From an uncultured Thiothrix sp. (GTDB lineage: Bacteria > Pseudomonadota > Gammaproteobacteria > Poriferisulfidales > GCA-002705445), in contig CACNYJ010000001.1 of assembly GCA_902624655.1 (NCBI GenBank), positions 62,001 to 126,000 on the forward strand: a stretch of DNA of 64,000 nucleotides. The letters run 5' to 3'. Of this stretch, positions 16,263 through 27,141 are shown piece by piece. The first letter of the stretch is position 1. Each line of letters starts with the position of its first letter. The position numbers and the translations under genes were made by a program. The notes beneath the pieces were generated by a model. The model was given only the letters and a program-made list of their open reading frames with translations, was not told the origin of the DNA and ran no database searches.

Positions 16263-17834
16263 ATGTCGATTCTTAAGGGTTTTATAAGTTTTATTTATTT
16301 TTTATTTATCCTAAATAATATATCTTTCGCTGAGAGTAAATTTTCAAATGATATTAATAGTGAGTTCTTAAAAGCAGATGAAGCTTTTGTTGTTCTATTG
16401 AGAGAAAATCCTGTAAATCAAAAGCAAGTGAAAACCCACACTATAAGTTTTAATATAGCGAAAGGATATTATTTATATAAAAACAAAATAGAAGTATTTC
16501 TTAATGATAAACGAATAGATGATATTAATTTTCCAAAAACCAAAATTAAATTTGACGAATTCTTCGGAGAAAGTGAAATTTTCGAAGAAAATTTCATTTT
16601 AAAACTCTACCATGATGGAGAAATTAATAGTTTAGTTGTTATCTATCAAGGCTGTGCTAACAAAGGTTTATGTTATCCGCCTCTAAAGAAAACACTATTT
16701 CCCTACAATGATTCAAATAAAAGCTTTATTCTTACAAAAGTTTCTGAGCAGGAAATGATCTATGGGAAACTAATTAGCAATAATATATTTACAAATATTA
16801 TCTTATTTGTTGGATTAGGATTATTACTTTCTTTCACTCCATGCGTATTGCCAATGATTCCAATTTTATCTGGAATTATTTTGAGATCTTCAAGTAATTT
16901 CAGCAGACCATTTTTATTATCATTAAATTATGTTCTTGGAGTTTGCAGTGTATATTTGCTAGTTGGAATTTTTATTGGATATTCTTCAGATTTCTATAAT
17001 ATACAAAGTGTTTTCCAAGACCCTTTTTATTTAATAATTTTTTCAATTATTTTAGTTTTTCTAGCATTATCAATGTTCGGTTTTTATGATATTAAAATTC
17101 CATCCTCATTTCAAAATTGGATAAGTAGTTTTGGTAAAAATACTAATGGGAGATTAGGAAGTTCCTACATTATGGGATCTCTTTCAGCTTTAATAGTTGG
17201 CCCTTGTGTTGCCCCACCGCTTGCAGGAATTTTTATATACATCACTTCTGAAAATCCTGGACCAATTATTACAGGGGCATTGTTTTTAAGTTTGAGCATT
17301 GGCATGAGTATTCCTCTTTTAGCATATGGAACATTCATGGGGAAATTCATTCCAAAAACTGGAAAGTGGATGATTTATATCAATTATCTTATCGGCGCAT
17401 TACTGTTAATTGTAGCTTTATTTTTTGTTGACAGGATCATTCCAATATTTAGTTTCAATAGTGATAAGTCTCAAATTATTTTCTATGAGGTAAAAAATGT
17501 TGAAGATTTAAAATCCCAACTTTCTTTAACTAACGGAAAAATAAAGTTAGTAGATGTATATGCTGATTGGTGCTTAGAATGTAAACTAATGGAACAGAAG
17601 ACATTTAAAGAAGAGTCCGTCGAGAGGATTTTGAAAAACTATCAATTGATAAAAATAGACGTTACTCGGAATACAAAAATAGATAAAGAACTGTTAAAAT
17701 ATTTAAATATTATTGGTCCGCCAGCCTATAAATTTTATAATAAAGAAGGAAAAAAGATTCAAGGATTTACCATTCAAGGATATATGAATTCTAAAGATTT
17801 TAATAATCATTTAATGGAGCTCAATAAATATTGA
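16263..17834 (+). CDS. dsbD: Thiol:disulfide interchange protein DsbD
   Basis: 523 aa with the three-part DsbD layout. A signal peptide (about 1-23) precedes the N-terminal periplasmic domain with the C131/C137 pair (GCANKGLCYPP). The membrane domain has FTPC194 and VGPC315, the two redox cysteines within eight helices. The C-terminal thioredoxin domain has WC437LEC440. Electrons pass from cytoplasmic thioredoxin through the membrane to periplasmic isomerases and cytochrome c maturation. trxA is also in the window at 24.6 kb. It follows the M48 protease by 4 bp and probably shares its transcript. Confidence 0.95.
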   Translation: MSILKGFISFIYFLFILNNISFAESKFSNDINSEFLKADEAFVVLLRENPVNQKQVKTHTISFNIAKGYYLYKNKIEVFLNDKRIDDINFPKTKIKFDEFFGESEIFEENFILKLYHDGEINSLVVIYQGCANKGLCYPPLKKTLFPYNDSNKSFILTKVSEQEMIYGKLISNNIFTNIILFVGLGLLLSFTPCVLPMIPILSGIILRSSSNFSRPFLLSLNYVLGVCSVYLLVGIFIGYSSDFYNIQSVFQDPFYLIIFSIILVFLALSMFGFYDIKIPSSFQNWISSFGKNTNGRLGSSYIMGSLSALIVGPCVAPPLAGIFIYITSENPGPIITGALFLSLSIGMSIPLLAYGTFMGKFIPKTGKWMIYINYLIGALLLIVALFFVDRIIPIFSFNSDKSQIIFYEVKNVEDLKSQLSLTNGKIKLVDVYADWCLECKLMEQKTFKEESVERILKNYQLIKIDVTRNTKIDKELLKYLNIIGPPAYKFYNKEGKKIQGFTIQGYMNSKDFNNHLMELNKY

Positions 17835-17899
17835 TAAAATTTTAAATTAATGGTATTTTCATGTTAATTCGGCGAAAATAAGCGAAATTAGAAGAACTT

Positions 17900-18346
17900 A
17901 TGAGCAACATACTTATTTTAAATGGCCCTAATCTTAATCTTTTAGGCGAAAGAGAGCCCGAAATATATGGTTATGAATCTTTGGCAGACATATCTTCGAG
18001 TTTGGATGCAGTCGCCTCAGAAATTAATGTAAATCTTAGTCATCAGCAATTTAATTCAGAAGCTGAGTTGATTGATGAGATTCATAGAGCGAAAAGTGAA
18101 AAAATGGATTTTATTATATTTAATCCGGGAGCGTTTACACATACAAGTATTGCTCTTCGTGATGCATTATTAGGCGTCTCAATACCTTTTATTGAAATTC
18201 ATATCTCAAACGTATTTGCTAGAGAAGATTTTAGAAAAAAATCTTATCTTTCAGATATTGCTGTTGGAGTAATATCTGGACATGGAATTTTCGGTTACGA
18301 ACTTGCGTTAATGTCTGCTTACAATATTTTAAAGCATAGGAAGTAA
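17900..18346 (+). CDS. aroQ: 3-dehydroquinate dehydratase, type II
   Basis: 148 aa, full length. Signatures are [18 protein letters not shown] (residues 5-22, with the catalytic tyrosine), [17 protein letters not shown] (about 75-91) and the [15 protein letters not shown] lid (about 99-113). It catalyses the third step of the shikimate pathway. aroQ-accB-accC is a common order in gammaproteobacteria and is preserved here, with accB starting 2 bp after the stop. A 65-bp gap before the gene may hold the operon promoter. Confidence 0.97.
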   Translation: MSNILILNGPNLNLLGEREPEIYGYESLADISSSLDAVASEINVNLSHQQFNSEAELIDEIHRAKSEKMDFIIFNPGAFTHTSIALRDALLGVSIPFIEIHISNVFAREDFRKKSYLSDIAVGVISGHGIFGYELALMSAYNILKHRK

Positions 18347-18348
18347 AA

Positions 18349-18810
18349 ATGGATATAAGAAAAGTAAAAAAATTAATGGAAATGCTCGAAGAGTCTTCTC
18401 TGTCTGAACTTGAGGTAATTGAAGGCGAAGAATCTATTAGATTAAGTAAAACGTCAAATGTAATTACTGAAAATATTGTTCAACAGGCGCCCCAAATACA
18501 AACGCAAGAGCTTCCTCAAAGGATTTCAACCAAAAACGAATCTTCCCCGGCCGACGAAAGTATTTCTGAGGTCTCTGGTCACGAAATAAAATCACCTATG
18601 GTAGGAACTTTCTATGAAGCGCCTTCACCCGGATCAAAACCTTTTGTTAATGTAGGTGATGTAGTAAAAAAAGGAGATGTTCTTTGTATAATAGAAGCTA
18701 TGAAGATGTTAAATCAAATTGAATCAGACAAATCAGGTGAGGTAAAAGCAATTCTTGTTGAAAATGCTCAACCAGTAGAATTCAACCAGGTTTTATTTGT
18801 AATTGAGTAA
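18349..18810 (+). CDS. accB: Biotin carboxyl carrier protein of acetyl-CoA carboxylase
   Basis: 153 aa. The biotinylated lysine is K119 in the conserved EAMKM motif (117-121), within the C-terminal barrel domain (about 78-153). A flexible linker rich in P, Q, E and S (about 45-75) joins it to the N-terminal helix. It carries carboxybiotin between AccC and the carboxyltransferase in the first step of fatty-acid synthesis. accC follows 3 bp after the stop. Biotin-synthesis genes bioH, bioC and bioD occur elsewhere in the window. Confidence 0.98.
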   Translation: MDIRKVKKLMEMLEESSLSELEVIEGEESIRLSKTSNVITENIVQQAPQIQTQELPQRISTKNESSPADESISEVSGHEIKSPMVGTFYEAPSPGSKPFVNVGDVVKKGDVLCIIEAMKMLNQIESDKSGEVKAILVENAQPVEFNQVLFVIE

Positions 18811-18813
18811 GTT

Positions 18814-20154
18814 ATGATTAAAAAATTACTTATAGCAAATAGAGGAGAAATTGCATTACGGATTTTAAGAGCATGTAAAGATCTTGGAATAAAAACTGTT
18901 GCTGTTCATTCGGTGGTCGATAGGGACTTAATGCACGTAAGATTAGCTGATGAGTCGGTATGCATTGGCCCAGCTGATTCCAAAGAAAGTTATTTATTAC
19001 CCTCATCTATAATTAGTGCAGCTGAAATAACAGGAGCAGATGCTATCCATCCTGGATTTGGATTTTTATCGGAGAACGCAGATTTTGCTGAGCAAGTTAC
19101 AAAATCAGATTTTATTTTTGTTGGCCCAAAGTCTGAAACTATAAAATTAATGGGTGATAAAATTCTTGCAAAAAAAGCAATGTCGGATGTTGGTATTAAC
19201 GGTATTCCTGGCTCGAAAGGTGAAGTATCCTCTGATATGAGAGAAAACAAAAAAATAGCAAAAGAGGTTGGATACCCAGTTTTAGTAAAAGCTGCTCACG
19301 GTGGCGGTGGACGAGGAATGAGAACAGTAGATAATGAGGCTGATCTTGAGGAAGCAATAAAGCTTACAAAAAGCGAAGCAAAGCTAGCATTTGGAAACGA
19401 TACGGTTTTCATTGAAAAATTTCTTCAGAATCCAAGGCATATTGAGTTTCAAGTTCTATGCGATAATTTTGGAAACGCAATATGCCTTGGCGAAAGAGAT
19501 TGCTCAATGCAAAGAAAGCATCAGAAAGTAATTGAGGAGGCTCCAGCACCAGGCCTAAGCCAAGAACTTCGACAAAAAATGAGTATACTAGTGACTGATG
19601 CTTGCAAGAAAATTAATTATATTGGGGCCGGAACGTTCGAATTCTTATATGAGAATGAGAAATTTTATTTTATTGAAATGAACACAAGAATACAGGTTGA
19701 GCACCCTGTAACTGAAATGATTACTGGCATTGATATTGTTAGACAGCAACTATTAATAGCCTCAGGTGAGAAAGTCGGCTATACACAAGAGCAAGTTGAG
19801 TTAAGGGGGCATGCGATTGAATGCAGGATAAATGCAGAAAATTCAGATACCTTCATACCTTGTCCTGGAGTAATTTCACAGTTTCATGCTCCAGGTGGGC
19901 CAGGTGTTAGAATGGACACTCACATTTACAATGGATACAAGGTCCCACCAAACTATGATTCTATGATAGGTAAATTAATTTCTTATGGTAACAATAGGGA
20001 TGCCGCGATAAGAAGAATGAGTAATGCACTTAATGAGATTGTTATAGATGGTATTGAAACTAATATTGACTTACAAAAAAGATTGATTTTAGATAATGTG
20101 TTTCAGAAGGGGGGATTTAGTATAAATTATCTTGAAAATAAAATTAAGAATTAA
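18814..20154 (+). CDS. accC: Biotin carboxylase subunit of acetyl-CoA carboxylase
   Basis: 446 aa, the standard length. The N-terminal [14 protein letters not shown], the ATP-grasp glycine loop [12 protein letters not shown] (about 160-171), [13 protein letters not shown] (about 228-240) and the catalytic [14 protein letters not shown] (about 289-302) are all intact. It carboxylates biotin on AccB with ATP and bicarbonate. fis follows after a single base, where many gammaproteobacteria have prmA and dusB. Confidence 0.98.
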   Translation: MIKKLLIANRGEIALRILRACKDLGIKTVAVHSVVDRDLMHVRLADESVCIGPADSKESYLLPSSIISAAEITGADAIHPGFGFLSENADFAEQVTKSDFIFVGPKSETIKLMGDKILAKKAMSDVGINGIPGSKGEVSSDMRENKKIAKEVGYPVLVKAAHGGGGRGMRTVDNEADLEEAIKLTKSEAKLAFGNDTVFIEKFLQNPRHIEFQVLCDNFGNAICLGERDCSMQRKHQKVIEEAPAPGLSQELRQKMSILVTDACKKINYIGAGTFEFLYENEKFYFIEMNTRIQVEHPVTEMITGIDIVRQQLLIASGEKVGYTQEQVELRGHAIECRINAENSDTFIPCPGVISQFHAPGGPGVRMDTHIYNGYKVPPNYDSMIGKLISYGNNRDAAIRRMSNALNEIVIDGIETNIDLQKRLILDNVFQKGGFSINYLENKIKN

Positions 20155-20155
20155 G

Positions 20156-20401
20156 ATGGATAATAATAATTCTAGTAAATTACTAAAAGAATTCGTCAGT
20201 CAAACAATGAAGGATTATTTTGAAAAACTTGATGGACACCCAGTTGACAAAGTTTATGACTTAGTAATAGGGGAAGTTGAAAAACCATTGATCGAAGAAA
20301 CTATAAAATATTGTAATGGAAATCAGTCTAAATCCGCTGAGTTGCTTGGAATTAGCAGAGGAACTTTACGTAAAAAAATTAAACAATACAAAATAACGTA
20401 G
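20156..20401 (+). CDS. fis: DNA-binding protein Fis
   Basis: 81 aa from the ATG directly after the accC stop; a longer in-frame start would overlap accC. The C-terminal helix-turn-helix NQSKSAELLGISRGTLRKKIKQY matches Fis closely. The N-terminal half is the dimerisation region, somewhat shorter than the 98-aa E. coli protein. Fis bends DNA and controls growth-rate-dependent genes and nucleoid shape. Its location between accC and purH, rather than behind dusB, shows that prmA-dusB are absent from this locus. purH starts 1 bp after the stop, so Fis is made with purine enzymes. Confidence 0.93.
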   Translation: MDNNNSSKLLKEFVSQTMKDYFEKLDGHPVDKVYDLVIGEVEKPLIEETIKYCNGNQSKSAELLGISRGTLRKKIKQYKIT

Positions 20402-20402
20402 T

Positions 20403-21965
20403 ATGGGAAAAATTTTGAAGGATAAAAAAAAAATCGCATTAATTAGTGTATCAGACAAATCAAATTTAGAAATTATTTCAAAATACTTAATTGAAAATGA
20501 TTTTGAAATTATATCAACCGGCGGCTCGTTAAAAAAATTATTAGATCTTAATATTCCGGCTAAGTCTGTAGAAGATATAACAAATTTTCCAGAAATAATG
20601 GACGGCAGAGTGAAAACGCTTCATCCAGGTATTCATGCTGGCTTATTAGCAAGAAAAAACGATGATGATATTTTAAGAAAATTGAAATTAGAAAGAATTA
20701 ATGTTCTTGTTGTTAACTTTTATCCTTTTGAGAATGTAATTAAGTCTGAAGAATCTACTTTCAACGAAGCAATTGAAAACATAGATATTGGAGGACCAGC
20801 GATGGTGAGAGCAGCAGCTAAAAATTATGAAAATTGCTGTGTTCTAACTAACCCAGAAAGCTATATTGACTTCACTAAAAACTTTAACCCAAACTTAAAA
20901 TCAAATGATACTTTTAACAAAATGATGTCATTAAAAGCTTTTGAATATGTAGCAAACTATGATATTTCAATTGCAAATTATCTCGGAAAAAAAATTAATA
21001 ATGAACCATTTAGAAAGTTTCATTCTTTTACAAAAATAAGTAATTTGAGATACGGAGAGAACCCACATCAAGAAGCTTCTTTATATCAAGATTCTAACAA
21101 AAGAAGATTAGGAATTATTAATTCAAAAATCTACCAAGGTAAAGAATTATCATATAATAATATCGTTGATGGTGATGCCGCTTTATTATGTGTAAGTAGT
21201 TTTATTGATCCAACTTGTGTAATTGTTAAGCACGCAAATCCTTGCGGAGTTGCATCAAGCGATAATTTATTAAACTCATATTCGAAAGCCTTTCAATCAG
21301 ACCCAACATCTGCATTTGGGGGAGTAATAGCTTTTAATAAAGAGGTTGACCAAAATATAGCAGAAAACATTTTGAATAATCAATTTGTAGAAATGATTAT
21401 TGCACCTTCTTTTACAAGCGAATCGCGTAATGTTCTTTCCTCAAAAAAGAACATTAGAGTTATTCAGTATTCAAATTATAATGTACTTCTTGATGAAAGG
21501 AATGAGCACATTAAATCAATATGCGATGGAATTTTAATCCAACATGCAGATGACGTTCTTTATGATAATATAATTCATAAAATTGTTTCAAAAAAAGAGC
21601 CTTCTCAAAGCGAATTTATTGACCTAAAATTTTCTTGGCTTGTAGCCAAATATGTAAAATCAAATGCAATCGTTTTCTCAAAAAATATGCAAACGCTTGG
21701 AATTGGAGCTGGGCAAATGAGCAGAATCGATTCAACTTTTATTGCCGTGGAAAAAGCAAAATCGCAAGGTCTTGATTTATCAGGTTCTGTAATGGCTTCT
21801 GACGCCTTTTTTCCATTCTCAGATAACGTTGAAAAAGCTGCAGAAAATGGAATAACTGCAATAATCCAACCTGGCGGCTCACAAAATGATGAAGAAGTGA
21901 TATCCAAAGCAGATGAACTTAACTTAAGTATGATTTTTACGGGGCAAAGGCACTTTAGGCATTAA
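20403..21965 (+). CDS. purH: Bifunctional AICAR transformylase/IMP cyclohydrolase
   Basis: 520 aa. The N-terminal IMP cyclohydrolase (MGS-like) domain has ALISVSDKSN, STGGSLKKL and DGRVKTLHPGIHAGLLARK. The C-terminal transformylase has LRYGENPHQEA, VKHANPCGVA and the end motif MASDAFFPFSD...IIQPGGS. It makes the last two steps to IMP. It continues directly into purD with a 3-bp gap, the classical purHD order, and follows fis, as in Pseudomonas-type genomes. Confidence 0.98.
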   Translation: MGKILKDKKKIALISVSDKSNLEIISKYLIENDFEIISTGGSLKKLLDLNIPAKSVEDITNFPEIMDGRVKTLHPGIHAGLLARKNDDDILRKLKLERINVLVVNFYPFENVIKSEESTFNEAIENIDIGGPAMVRAAAKNYENCCVLTNPESYIDFTKNFNPNLKSNDTFNKMMSLKAFEYVANYDISIANYLGKKINNEPFRKFHSFTKISNLRYGENPHQEASLYQDSNKRRLGIINSKIYQGKELSYNNIVDGDAALLCVSSFIDPTCVIVKHANPCGVASSDNLLNSYSKAFQSDPTSAFGGVIAFNKEVDQNIAENILNNQFVEMIIAPSFTSESRNVLSSKKNIRVIQYSNYNVLLDERNEHIKSICDGILIQHADDVLYDNIIHKIVSKKEPSQSEFIDLKFSWLVAKYVKSNAIVFSKNMQTLGIGAGQMSRIDSTFIAVEKAKSQGLDLSGSVMASDAFFPFSDNVEKAAENGITAIIQPGGSQNDEEVISKADELNLSMIFTGQRHFRH

Positions 21966-21968
21966 TTT

Positions 21969-23258
21969 ATGAATATTTTAATTATTGGAAGTGGGGGAAG
22001 AGAACATGCGATAACATGGAAAGTCTCTCAATCAGAAAAAGTTAAAAATATATTTGTTATTCCCGGGAATCCTGGTATTGAAAAAGAAGATAAAGTTCAA
22101 GTTTTTGATATACAAGATCCTTCAATTCAAGATTACATAAATTTTGCTAAAGAACATAATATTGATTTAACAATTGTTGGGCCAGAAGCACCACTTGTTG
22201 ATGGAATAGTCGATGAATTTGAGAAAAATGACTTACTTATTTTTGGGCCTACCAAAAAGGCAGCGCAGCTCGAAGGGTCAAAAAATTTCTGTAAAGAGAT
22301 ACTAAATTCTGGCGGAGTTCTCACGGCAGAGCACCAATCTTTTACCGATTCAATTTCTGCAGTAAATTATATTAAGCAACATTCTTTGCCAATTGTTATT
22401 AAAGCTGATGGTCTTGCAGCTGGCAAGGGAGTATTTATTTTAAATAACAAAGAGGAAGCGTCAAAATTAGTTAATGATTTGTTTACAGGAAATGTTGACG
22501 GAGTTAATTGTTCTATTATTGTTATCGAAGATTTCTTAAAAGGGGAAGAAGCAAGCTTCATATGTCTAGTGTCAAATGATAGCGTTATTCCTTTGGCATC
22601 TTCAAAGGATCATAAAAGATTAAATAATGGCGATAGAGGACCAAATACTGGAGGAATGGGGGCTTATTCTCCCACAAAACTCATAGACGATAGTATTGCA
22701 GATAAAGTAATAAAAGATATTATTAAACCAACTCTCAACGAACTAAAAAAGAGAGGAATTAATTATAGTGGTTTTTTATACGCAGGATTAATGATTGATG
22801 AAAACAAAAATCCTTTTGTACTTGAATATAATTGTAGATTGGGTGATCCAGAGGCTCAAGCTATACTCATGCGCTTAGAAAGTGACATCATAGATATGTT
22901 ACTAGCAACAATAAATAATAAGTTGGATGACTTAAATATCGAATGGAGCAAATTTTCTGCTTGCACAGTTGTTTTAGCTTCCCAAGGTTATCCTGGTAAA
23001 TACGAGAAAAATAAAAAAATTGATGGAATAGAGCATGAAATTTCCGGCACAAAGATTTTTCATGCGGGAACTAAATCAAAAAACGAAGATATTTTTACAA
23101 GCGGTGGTCGCGTTTTAGGTGTAACAGCTTTGGGGGTAAATCTTCAAGTTGCTCAAGCAAAAGCATACGATAGAGCAAATCAAGTTCATTGGGAGGGTAA
23201 AATAAAAAGACACGATATTGGAGATAAAGAAATTAATAACAAGTTTATCTTTTCATAG
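21969..23258 (+). CDS. purD: Phosphoribosylamine-glycine ligase
   Basis: 429 aa, standard GARS length. The start [16 protein letters not shown], the ATP-grasp region [14 protein letters not shown] (about 140-153), [21 protein letters not shown] and [15 protein letters not shown] are all diagnostic. It joins glycine to 5-phosphoribosylamine in purine synthesis. The last 14 bp overlap the convergent rho gene, leaving no room for an intrinsic terminator between the two. Confidence 0.98.
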   Translation: MNILIIGSGGREHAITWKVSQSEKVKNIFVIPGNPGIEKEDKVQVFDIQDPSIQDYINFAKEHNIDLTIVGPEAPLVDGIVDEFEKNDLLIFGPTKKAAQLEGSKNFCKEILNSGGVLTAEHQSFTDSISAVNYIKQHSLPIVIKADGLAAGKGVFILNNKEEASKLVNDLFTGNVDGVNCSIIVIEDFLKGEEASFICLVSNDSVIPLASSKDHKRLNNGDRGPNTGGMGAYSPTKLIDDSIADKVIKDIIKPTLNELKKRGINYSGFLYAGLMIDENKNPFVLEYNCRLGDPEAQAILMRLESDIIDMLLATINNKLDDLNIEWSKFSACTVVLASQGYPGKYEKNKKIDGIEHEISGTKIFHAGTKSKNEDIFTSGGRVLGVTALGVNLQVAQAKAYDRANQVHWEGKIKRHDIGDKEINNKFIFS

Positions 23259-24501
23259 ATTCAAAGAAGTCGCTATTTGTTTTCGTTGTTTTGAGCTTAT
23301 CTAGAAGAAATTCAACAGCTTCTATTTCATCCATTGAGTGCATAAACTTTCTTAATATCCACATCCTTTGTAATTCTTCTGGGGTCGTGAGAAGCTCTTC
23401 TCTTCTTGTCCCCGATTTATTAATACCAATTGCAGGATAGACTCTTTTTTCAGCAATTCTTCTATCTAAATGTATTTCGCTATTACCTGTACCTTTAAAT
23501 TCCTCAAATATCACTTCATCCATTTTCGAACCTGTTTCTACCAATGCTGTTGCCAATATTGTTAAAGAGCCACCTTCTTCAATATTTCTTGCCGCTCCAA
23601 AAAATCTTTTAGGTCTATGGAGAGCATTAGCATCTACACCACCTGTTAATACTTTTCCAGAAGAAGGGGAAACGGTATTGTAAGCTCTTGCTAATCTAGT
23701 TATAGAGTCAAGTAAAATTACAACATCTTTTTTATGTTCAACCAATCTTTTTGCTTTCTCGATTACCATTTCTGCGACTTGAACGTGTCTAGTAGCCGGC
23801 TCATCAAAAGTGCTTGATACCACCTCTCCATCAACCATTCTTGCCATTTCTGTTACTTCTTCTGGTCTTTCATCGATAAGCAAAACAATAAGATGACATT
23901 CAGGATTATTTGTGGTGATACTTTGAGCAATATTTTGAAGCATTATTGTTTTACCAGCCTTAGGCGGTGAAACAACAAGACCCCTTTGACCCTTACCTAT
24001 GGGGGAACAAATATCTATAATTCGCGCAGTAATATCCTCACTACTACCATTACCTCTTTCTAATTTAATTCTATTTTCAGCATGGAGTGGAGTAAGATTT
24101 TCAAAAAGAATTTTTCTTTTTGCGTTCTCTGGTGACTCAAAATTAATTTGATCAACTTTTAACATTGCAAAATATCTTTCTGTATCTTTCGGAGGTCTTA
24201 TTTTACCAGATATTGTATCGCCTGTTCTTAAACCAAATTTACGTATCTGACTTGGCGAAACATATATATCATCTGGGCCTGCAAGATATGAACTATTTGA
24301 AGATCGAAGAAACCCGAAACCATCTTGCAAAATTTCAAGAACACCATCTCCAAAAATATCCTCTCCATTCTTAGCATGTGATTTTAATATGGAAAATATT
24401 ACTTCTTGTTTTCTAGCTCTTGCAATATTTTCAATTCCCATGTCTGCTGCCATGGTCATTAAATCTGACGGACTCTTAGTTTTTAACTCTGTTAAATTCA
24501 T
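23245..24501 (-). CDS. rho: Transcription termination factor Rho
   Basis: 418 aa, close to the 419 of E. coli. The N-terminal RNA-binding domain contains [30 protein letters not shown] (given here only as residues 60-89), the Walker A motif is SPPKAGKT (178-185), and [13 protein letters not shown] carries the Walker B region. The hexameric helicase ends transcription at unstructured C-rich RNA. It lies downstream of trxA as in most proteobacteria, with a 145-bp leader that may carry the usual autoregulation. It overlaps convergent purD by 14 bp. Confidence 0.98.
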   Translation of the reverse strand: MNLTELKTKSPSDLMTMAADMGIENIARARKQEVIFSILKSHAKNGEDIFGDGVLEILQDGFGFLRSSNSSYLAGPDDIYVSPSQIRKFGLRTGDTISGKIRPPKDTERYFAMLKVDQINFESPENAKRKILFENLTPLHAENRIKLERGNGSSEDITARIIDICSPIGKGQRGLVVSPPKAGKTIMLQNIAQSITTNNPECHLIVLLIDERPEEVTEMARMVDGEVVSSTFDEPATRHVQVAEMVIEKAKRLVEHKKDVVILLDSITRLARAYNTVSPSSGKVLTGGVDANALHRPKRFFGAARNIEEGGSLTILATALVETGSKMDEVIFEEFKGTGNSEIHLDRRIAEKRVYPAIGINKSGTRREELLTTPEELQRMWILRKFMHSMDEIEAVEFLLDKLKTTKTNSDFFESMKR

Positions 24502-24646
24502 AAATTATTTACCAATGGAATTTGCAAATTTCTTTATTAGAATTTTTGCGCAGAATAACCACGCATGAAATGTATATATGATGTGCTAAATTTGCAATTG
24601 AATTTAGAAGTTACCATTAAAATTCAGTTTCGTCTAGCTTTTTTTA

Positions 24647-24973
24647 TTAAATATTACTTTCAATAAACTGGATTAAATCACTTTTACTAAGGGCTCCCAC
24701 ATGAGTTCCAACAGCGATTCCATCTCGAAAAATCATGAGGGTTGGTATACCACGAATACCATATTTTGGCGGAGTTTGTGAATTTTCATCAACATTTAAT
24801 TTACCAATAATTATCTTGTCGGACATTTCAGAAGATATTTCTTCAAGTATCGGAGCTATCATTTTGCAGGGCCCACACCATTCAGCCCAATAATCAACTA
24901 AAATTGGTTTATCTGACTTAATAACTTGATTTTCAAACTCAGCATCGGTTAGTTTTATAATTGTTTCTGACAT
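24647..24973 (-). CDS. trxA: Thioredoxin
   Basis: 108 aa, the size of E. coli thioredoxin 1. The redox site is WCGPC (C33, C36), followed by the cis-proline region GIRGIPTLMIF. It reduces cytoplasmic disulfides and supplies electrons to DsbD, which is encoded at 16.3 kb. trxA-rho synteny is conserved. No signal peptide is present. The upstream 77 bp separate it from the L,D-transpeptidase gene on the same strand. Confidence 0.98.
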   Translation of the reverse strand: MSETIIKLTDAEFENQVIKSDKPILVDYWAEWCGPCKMIAPILEEISSEMSDKIIIGKLNVDENSQTPPKYGIRGIPTLMIFRDGIAVGTHVGALSKSDLIQFIESNI

Positions 24974-25050
24974 AAAGCATCCTAATTTATATAGTTATTT
25001 TTTTGTTATTATACATATTATTAAATTAAATCAAGAAATTTATTTAAGTA

Positions 25051-26229
25051 TTATGTGTCCTCAAATAAAATCCGCCACTCACCGTCTTTTTCTTTTTTCC
25101 AAAAAAGCTTTTTATTTGACGATGTTTTAAAGTTATTGCTCTCGTAATGCTGTCTAAAGTCCGAAAATATTAAATTTCTGTCAGTAGGGTAATAAAATAA
25201 ATTCATATTTTCAATTTTTACCCTTATAAAAGTTTTTTTCTTTATAATTCTTAAAATATGAGCCACTCTTTGCTCAAAGTCATGATTTTCACTTTTAAAA
25301 TTAATTGAATGTTTAGATATAAATGCGTATGGATCAAGACTTTGCCATGCTGTTATCCATTTTTCAATCATATTTTTTGCTTCCTTTTTATTTTGATGCC
25401 ATAAGTTTCTTTTTATCCAAGAAACATTTTCAACCAAAACCACTGGCGTTCTTCCAATTTTAATATATTTTTTTAGTTTTTTGAGAGTGTGATTACTCGT
25501 AACAACACACCCTTCACTTGTTAATGGGGGTCTACTATAGACATCTCTTGGAACTCCATGTATCCATATACCATACCCAGTTTTTTTATTTTTTTTGTCC
25601 CAGATATTCGGATAATTTATAGGGTATGCACCATCACCATATAGTTCTGGCAAGTCTTCATCTATTAAACGTGAGGTAATTTTGTATACCCCAACCGGGG
25701 TTTTATTGTCCCCGGATGTCTTTTTATGAAACCCTTCTTTACCAATCGAAACATAAAAATCAGCAATTATATCAGGCACACCATTTTTATTTTTCACAAT
25801 ATAGAGTCGTGATTTTGAAAGCTCAACTAAAAATGCATATTCAATATCATTCGATAATTGTATAATAGATTCTGGAAGTAGATCTTTTTTCTTATAGACC
25901 GAGTCAAAATTTATTCTAGCTTTAGCTTCACTTTTTAAATCATTTAATTCTTTATCCATCGATTCTCTGCTAAGCAAAGGTTTTTTCTGAAGATAAGATG
26001 ATAAAAGATCTGCATAAATAATTTTTCCAAGTTTAAAATTTGGAAAATCTTTCGTAAGTTTTTCAGCTATTAGCAATGCTCTGTCATTATTGCCATTTCT
26101 CATATTATCCAAAATTCTTAAAAGCTCTATTTCAGCTTTTTCATTTGGAGATATAGGTTCTTCAGCCAAAGTAATATTATTTGAAAACAAGAATATTGTT
26201 AGCAAAGTTAAATTAAAAAAATATTTCAT
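25051..26229 (-). CDS. L,D-transpeptidase (YkuD) with C-terminal NTF2-like domain
   Basis: 392 aa with a signal peptide (about 1-22). The YkuD domain spans about residues 130-268; the catalytic segment contains H224 (IWIHGVP) and nucleophile C241 in SEGCVV. The family forms 3-3 crosslinks in peptidoglycan or attaches lipoproteins to it. The C-terminal ~110 residues (W..AW..) resemble the tail of the neighbouring TPR protein, an NTF2-like fold. Both genes abut, sharing one base at 26229, and probably form one periplasmic module. Such LDTs with an NTF2-like tail are known in proteobacteria. Confidence 0.88.
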   Translation of the reverse strand: MKYFFNLTLLTIFLFSNNITLAEEPISPNEKAEIELLRILDNMRNGNNDRALLIAEKLTKDFPNFKLGKIIYADLLSSYLQKKPLLSRESMDKELNDLKSEAKARINFDSVYKKKDLLPESIIQLSNDIEYAFLVELSKSRLYIVKNKNGVPDIIADFYVSIGKEGFHKKTSGDNKTPVGVYKITSRLIDEDLPELYGDGAYPINYPNIWDKKNKKTGYGIWIHGVPRDVYSRPPLTSEGCVVTSNHTLKKLKKYIKIGRTPVVLVENVSWIKRNLWHQNKKEAKNMIEKWITAWQSLDPYAFISKHSINFKSENHDFEQRVAHILRIIKKKTFIRVKIENMNLFYYPTDRNLIFSDFRQHYESNNFKTSSNKKLFWKKEKDGEWRILFEDT

Positions 26230-27044
26230 TATTTCAGAATATACTCTCCAGTTATTTTTAACGTATTGTTAACAAGAGATATTAAAGTATGTTTTTTTAC
26301 AACATCTGAGAAAGAATCTGAATTATATGCTTGGGTAAAGCTTATTAAAGCAACATTATTATTAAAACCGAAAACTTTGGTGTTTGATATTTTAATTTCA
26401 ATGTTTTTTTTATTTTGTATCTTTTCCTTTCTATCAGACATCCAAGAATTCCTCGATTTGAAATTTTTTGGAAAATATTGATCATCATAGCAATTGAAAT
26501 ACTCTTGATAATTTTTATTTTGCCAGAAGCTTGCCCATTCATATATAAAATTCTCTACATCATCAATCTGCATATTATTTTGAGCTGGTTTTTCTTGGTC
26601 TAAAATATTATTTTTTTGAGTGCTGGAACTTTTGGAAAGTTGGGGATCTAAATCATTTGCTAGGGATAAGATTACTTCATTTTTATTCGTATCTTTAATT
26701 GAGAGTGCTTCCTCGTACAAAATATTTGCTTGGAAAGCATATAAGTTTGTTAGATTTTTATATATTATATCTATATCCTTATTTTTACTAATAGATGTCC
26801 GCAAGATTTTTATAGCTTTATCAATATCACCCTGTTTTGCCTCTATATAAGCTAAATTATTTATAACTTGATAGTTACCTGGGTTCGATTCTTTTATTTT
26901 CAGAAGAATTTTTTTTGCCTCTCTAAATTTCTCTGAAAGTATTAAGTTGTTTGCATTTTGAAAATTCTCATGAATATCAGACGCATATGAAACGGATACA
27001 ACAAAGCAAGCAAATGAAAAGAAAATTATAGTTTTTATACGCAT
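26229..27044 (-). CDS. Secreted TPR protein with C-terminal NTF2-like domain
   Basis: 271 aa. A signal peptide ends near SVSYA-S. Residues about 25-120 form two to three tetratricopeptide repeats (A-x-x-x-L..NPGNYQVINNLAYIEAKQGDIDKAI). After a low-complexity linker, residues about 165-271 hold a W-x-x-F-W-Q...F domain related to the end of the adjacent L,D-transpeptidase. It likely binds a partner in the periplasm, plausibly the transpeptidase or a lipoprotein. The function is inferred from the domain architecture and gene overlap. Confidence 0.75.
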   Translation of the reverse strand: MRIKTIIFFSFACFVVSVSYASDIHENFQNANNLILSEKFREAKKILLKIKESNPGNYQVINNLAYIEAKQGDIDKAIKILRTSISKNKDIDIIYKNLTNLYAFQANILYEEALSIKDTNKNEVILSLANDLDPQLSKSSSTQKNNILDQEKPAQNNMQIDDVENFIYEWASFWQNKNYQEYFNCYDDQYFPKNFKSRNSWMSDRKEKIQNKKNIEIKISNTKVFGFNNNVALISFTQAYNSDSFSDVVKKHTLISLVNNTLKITGEYILK

Positions 27045-27141
27045 TTAATTATATTTGTAATTGAAGTATTATAATTATTATATAATACAATATTATATAT
27101 AAAACGTTGATATTACAATAAATCTTAGAATTGGATTAAAT

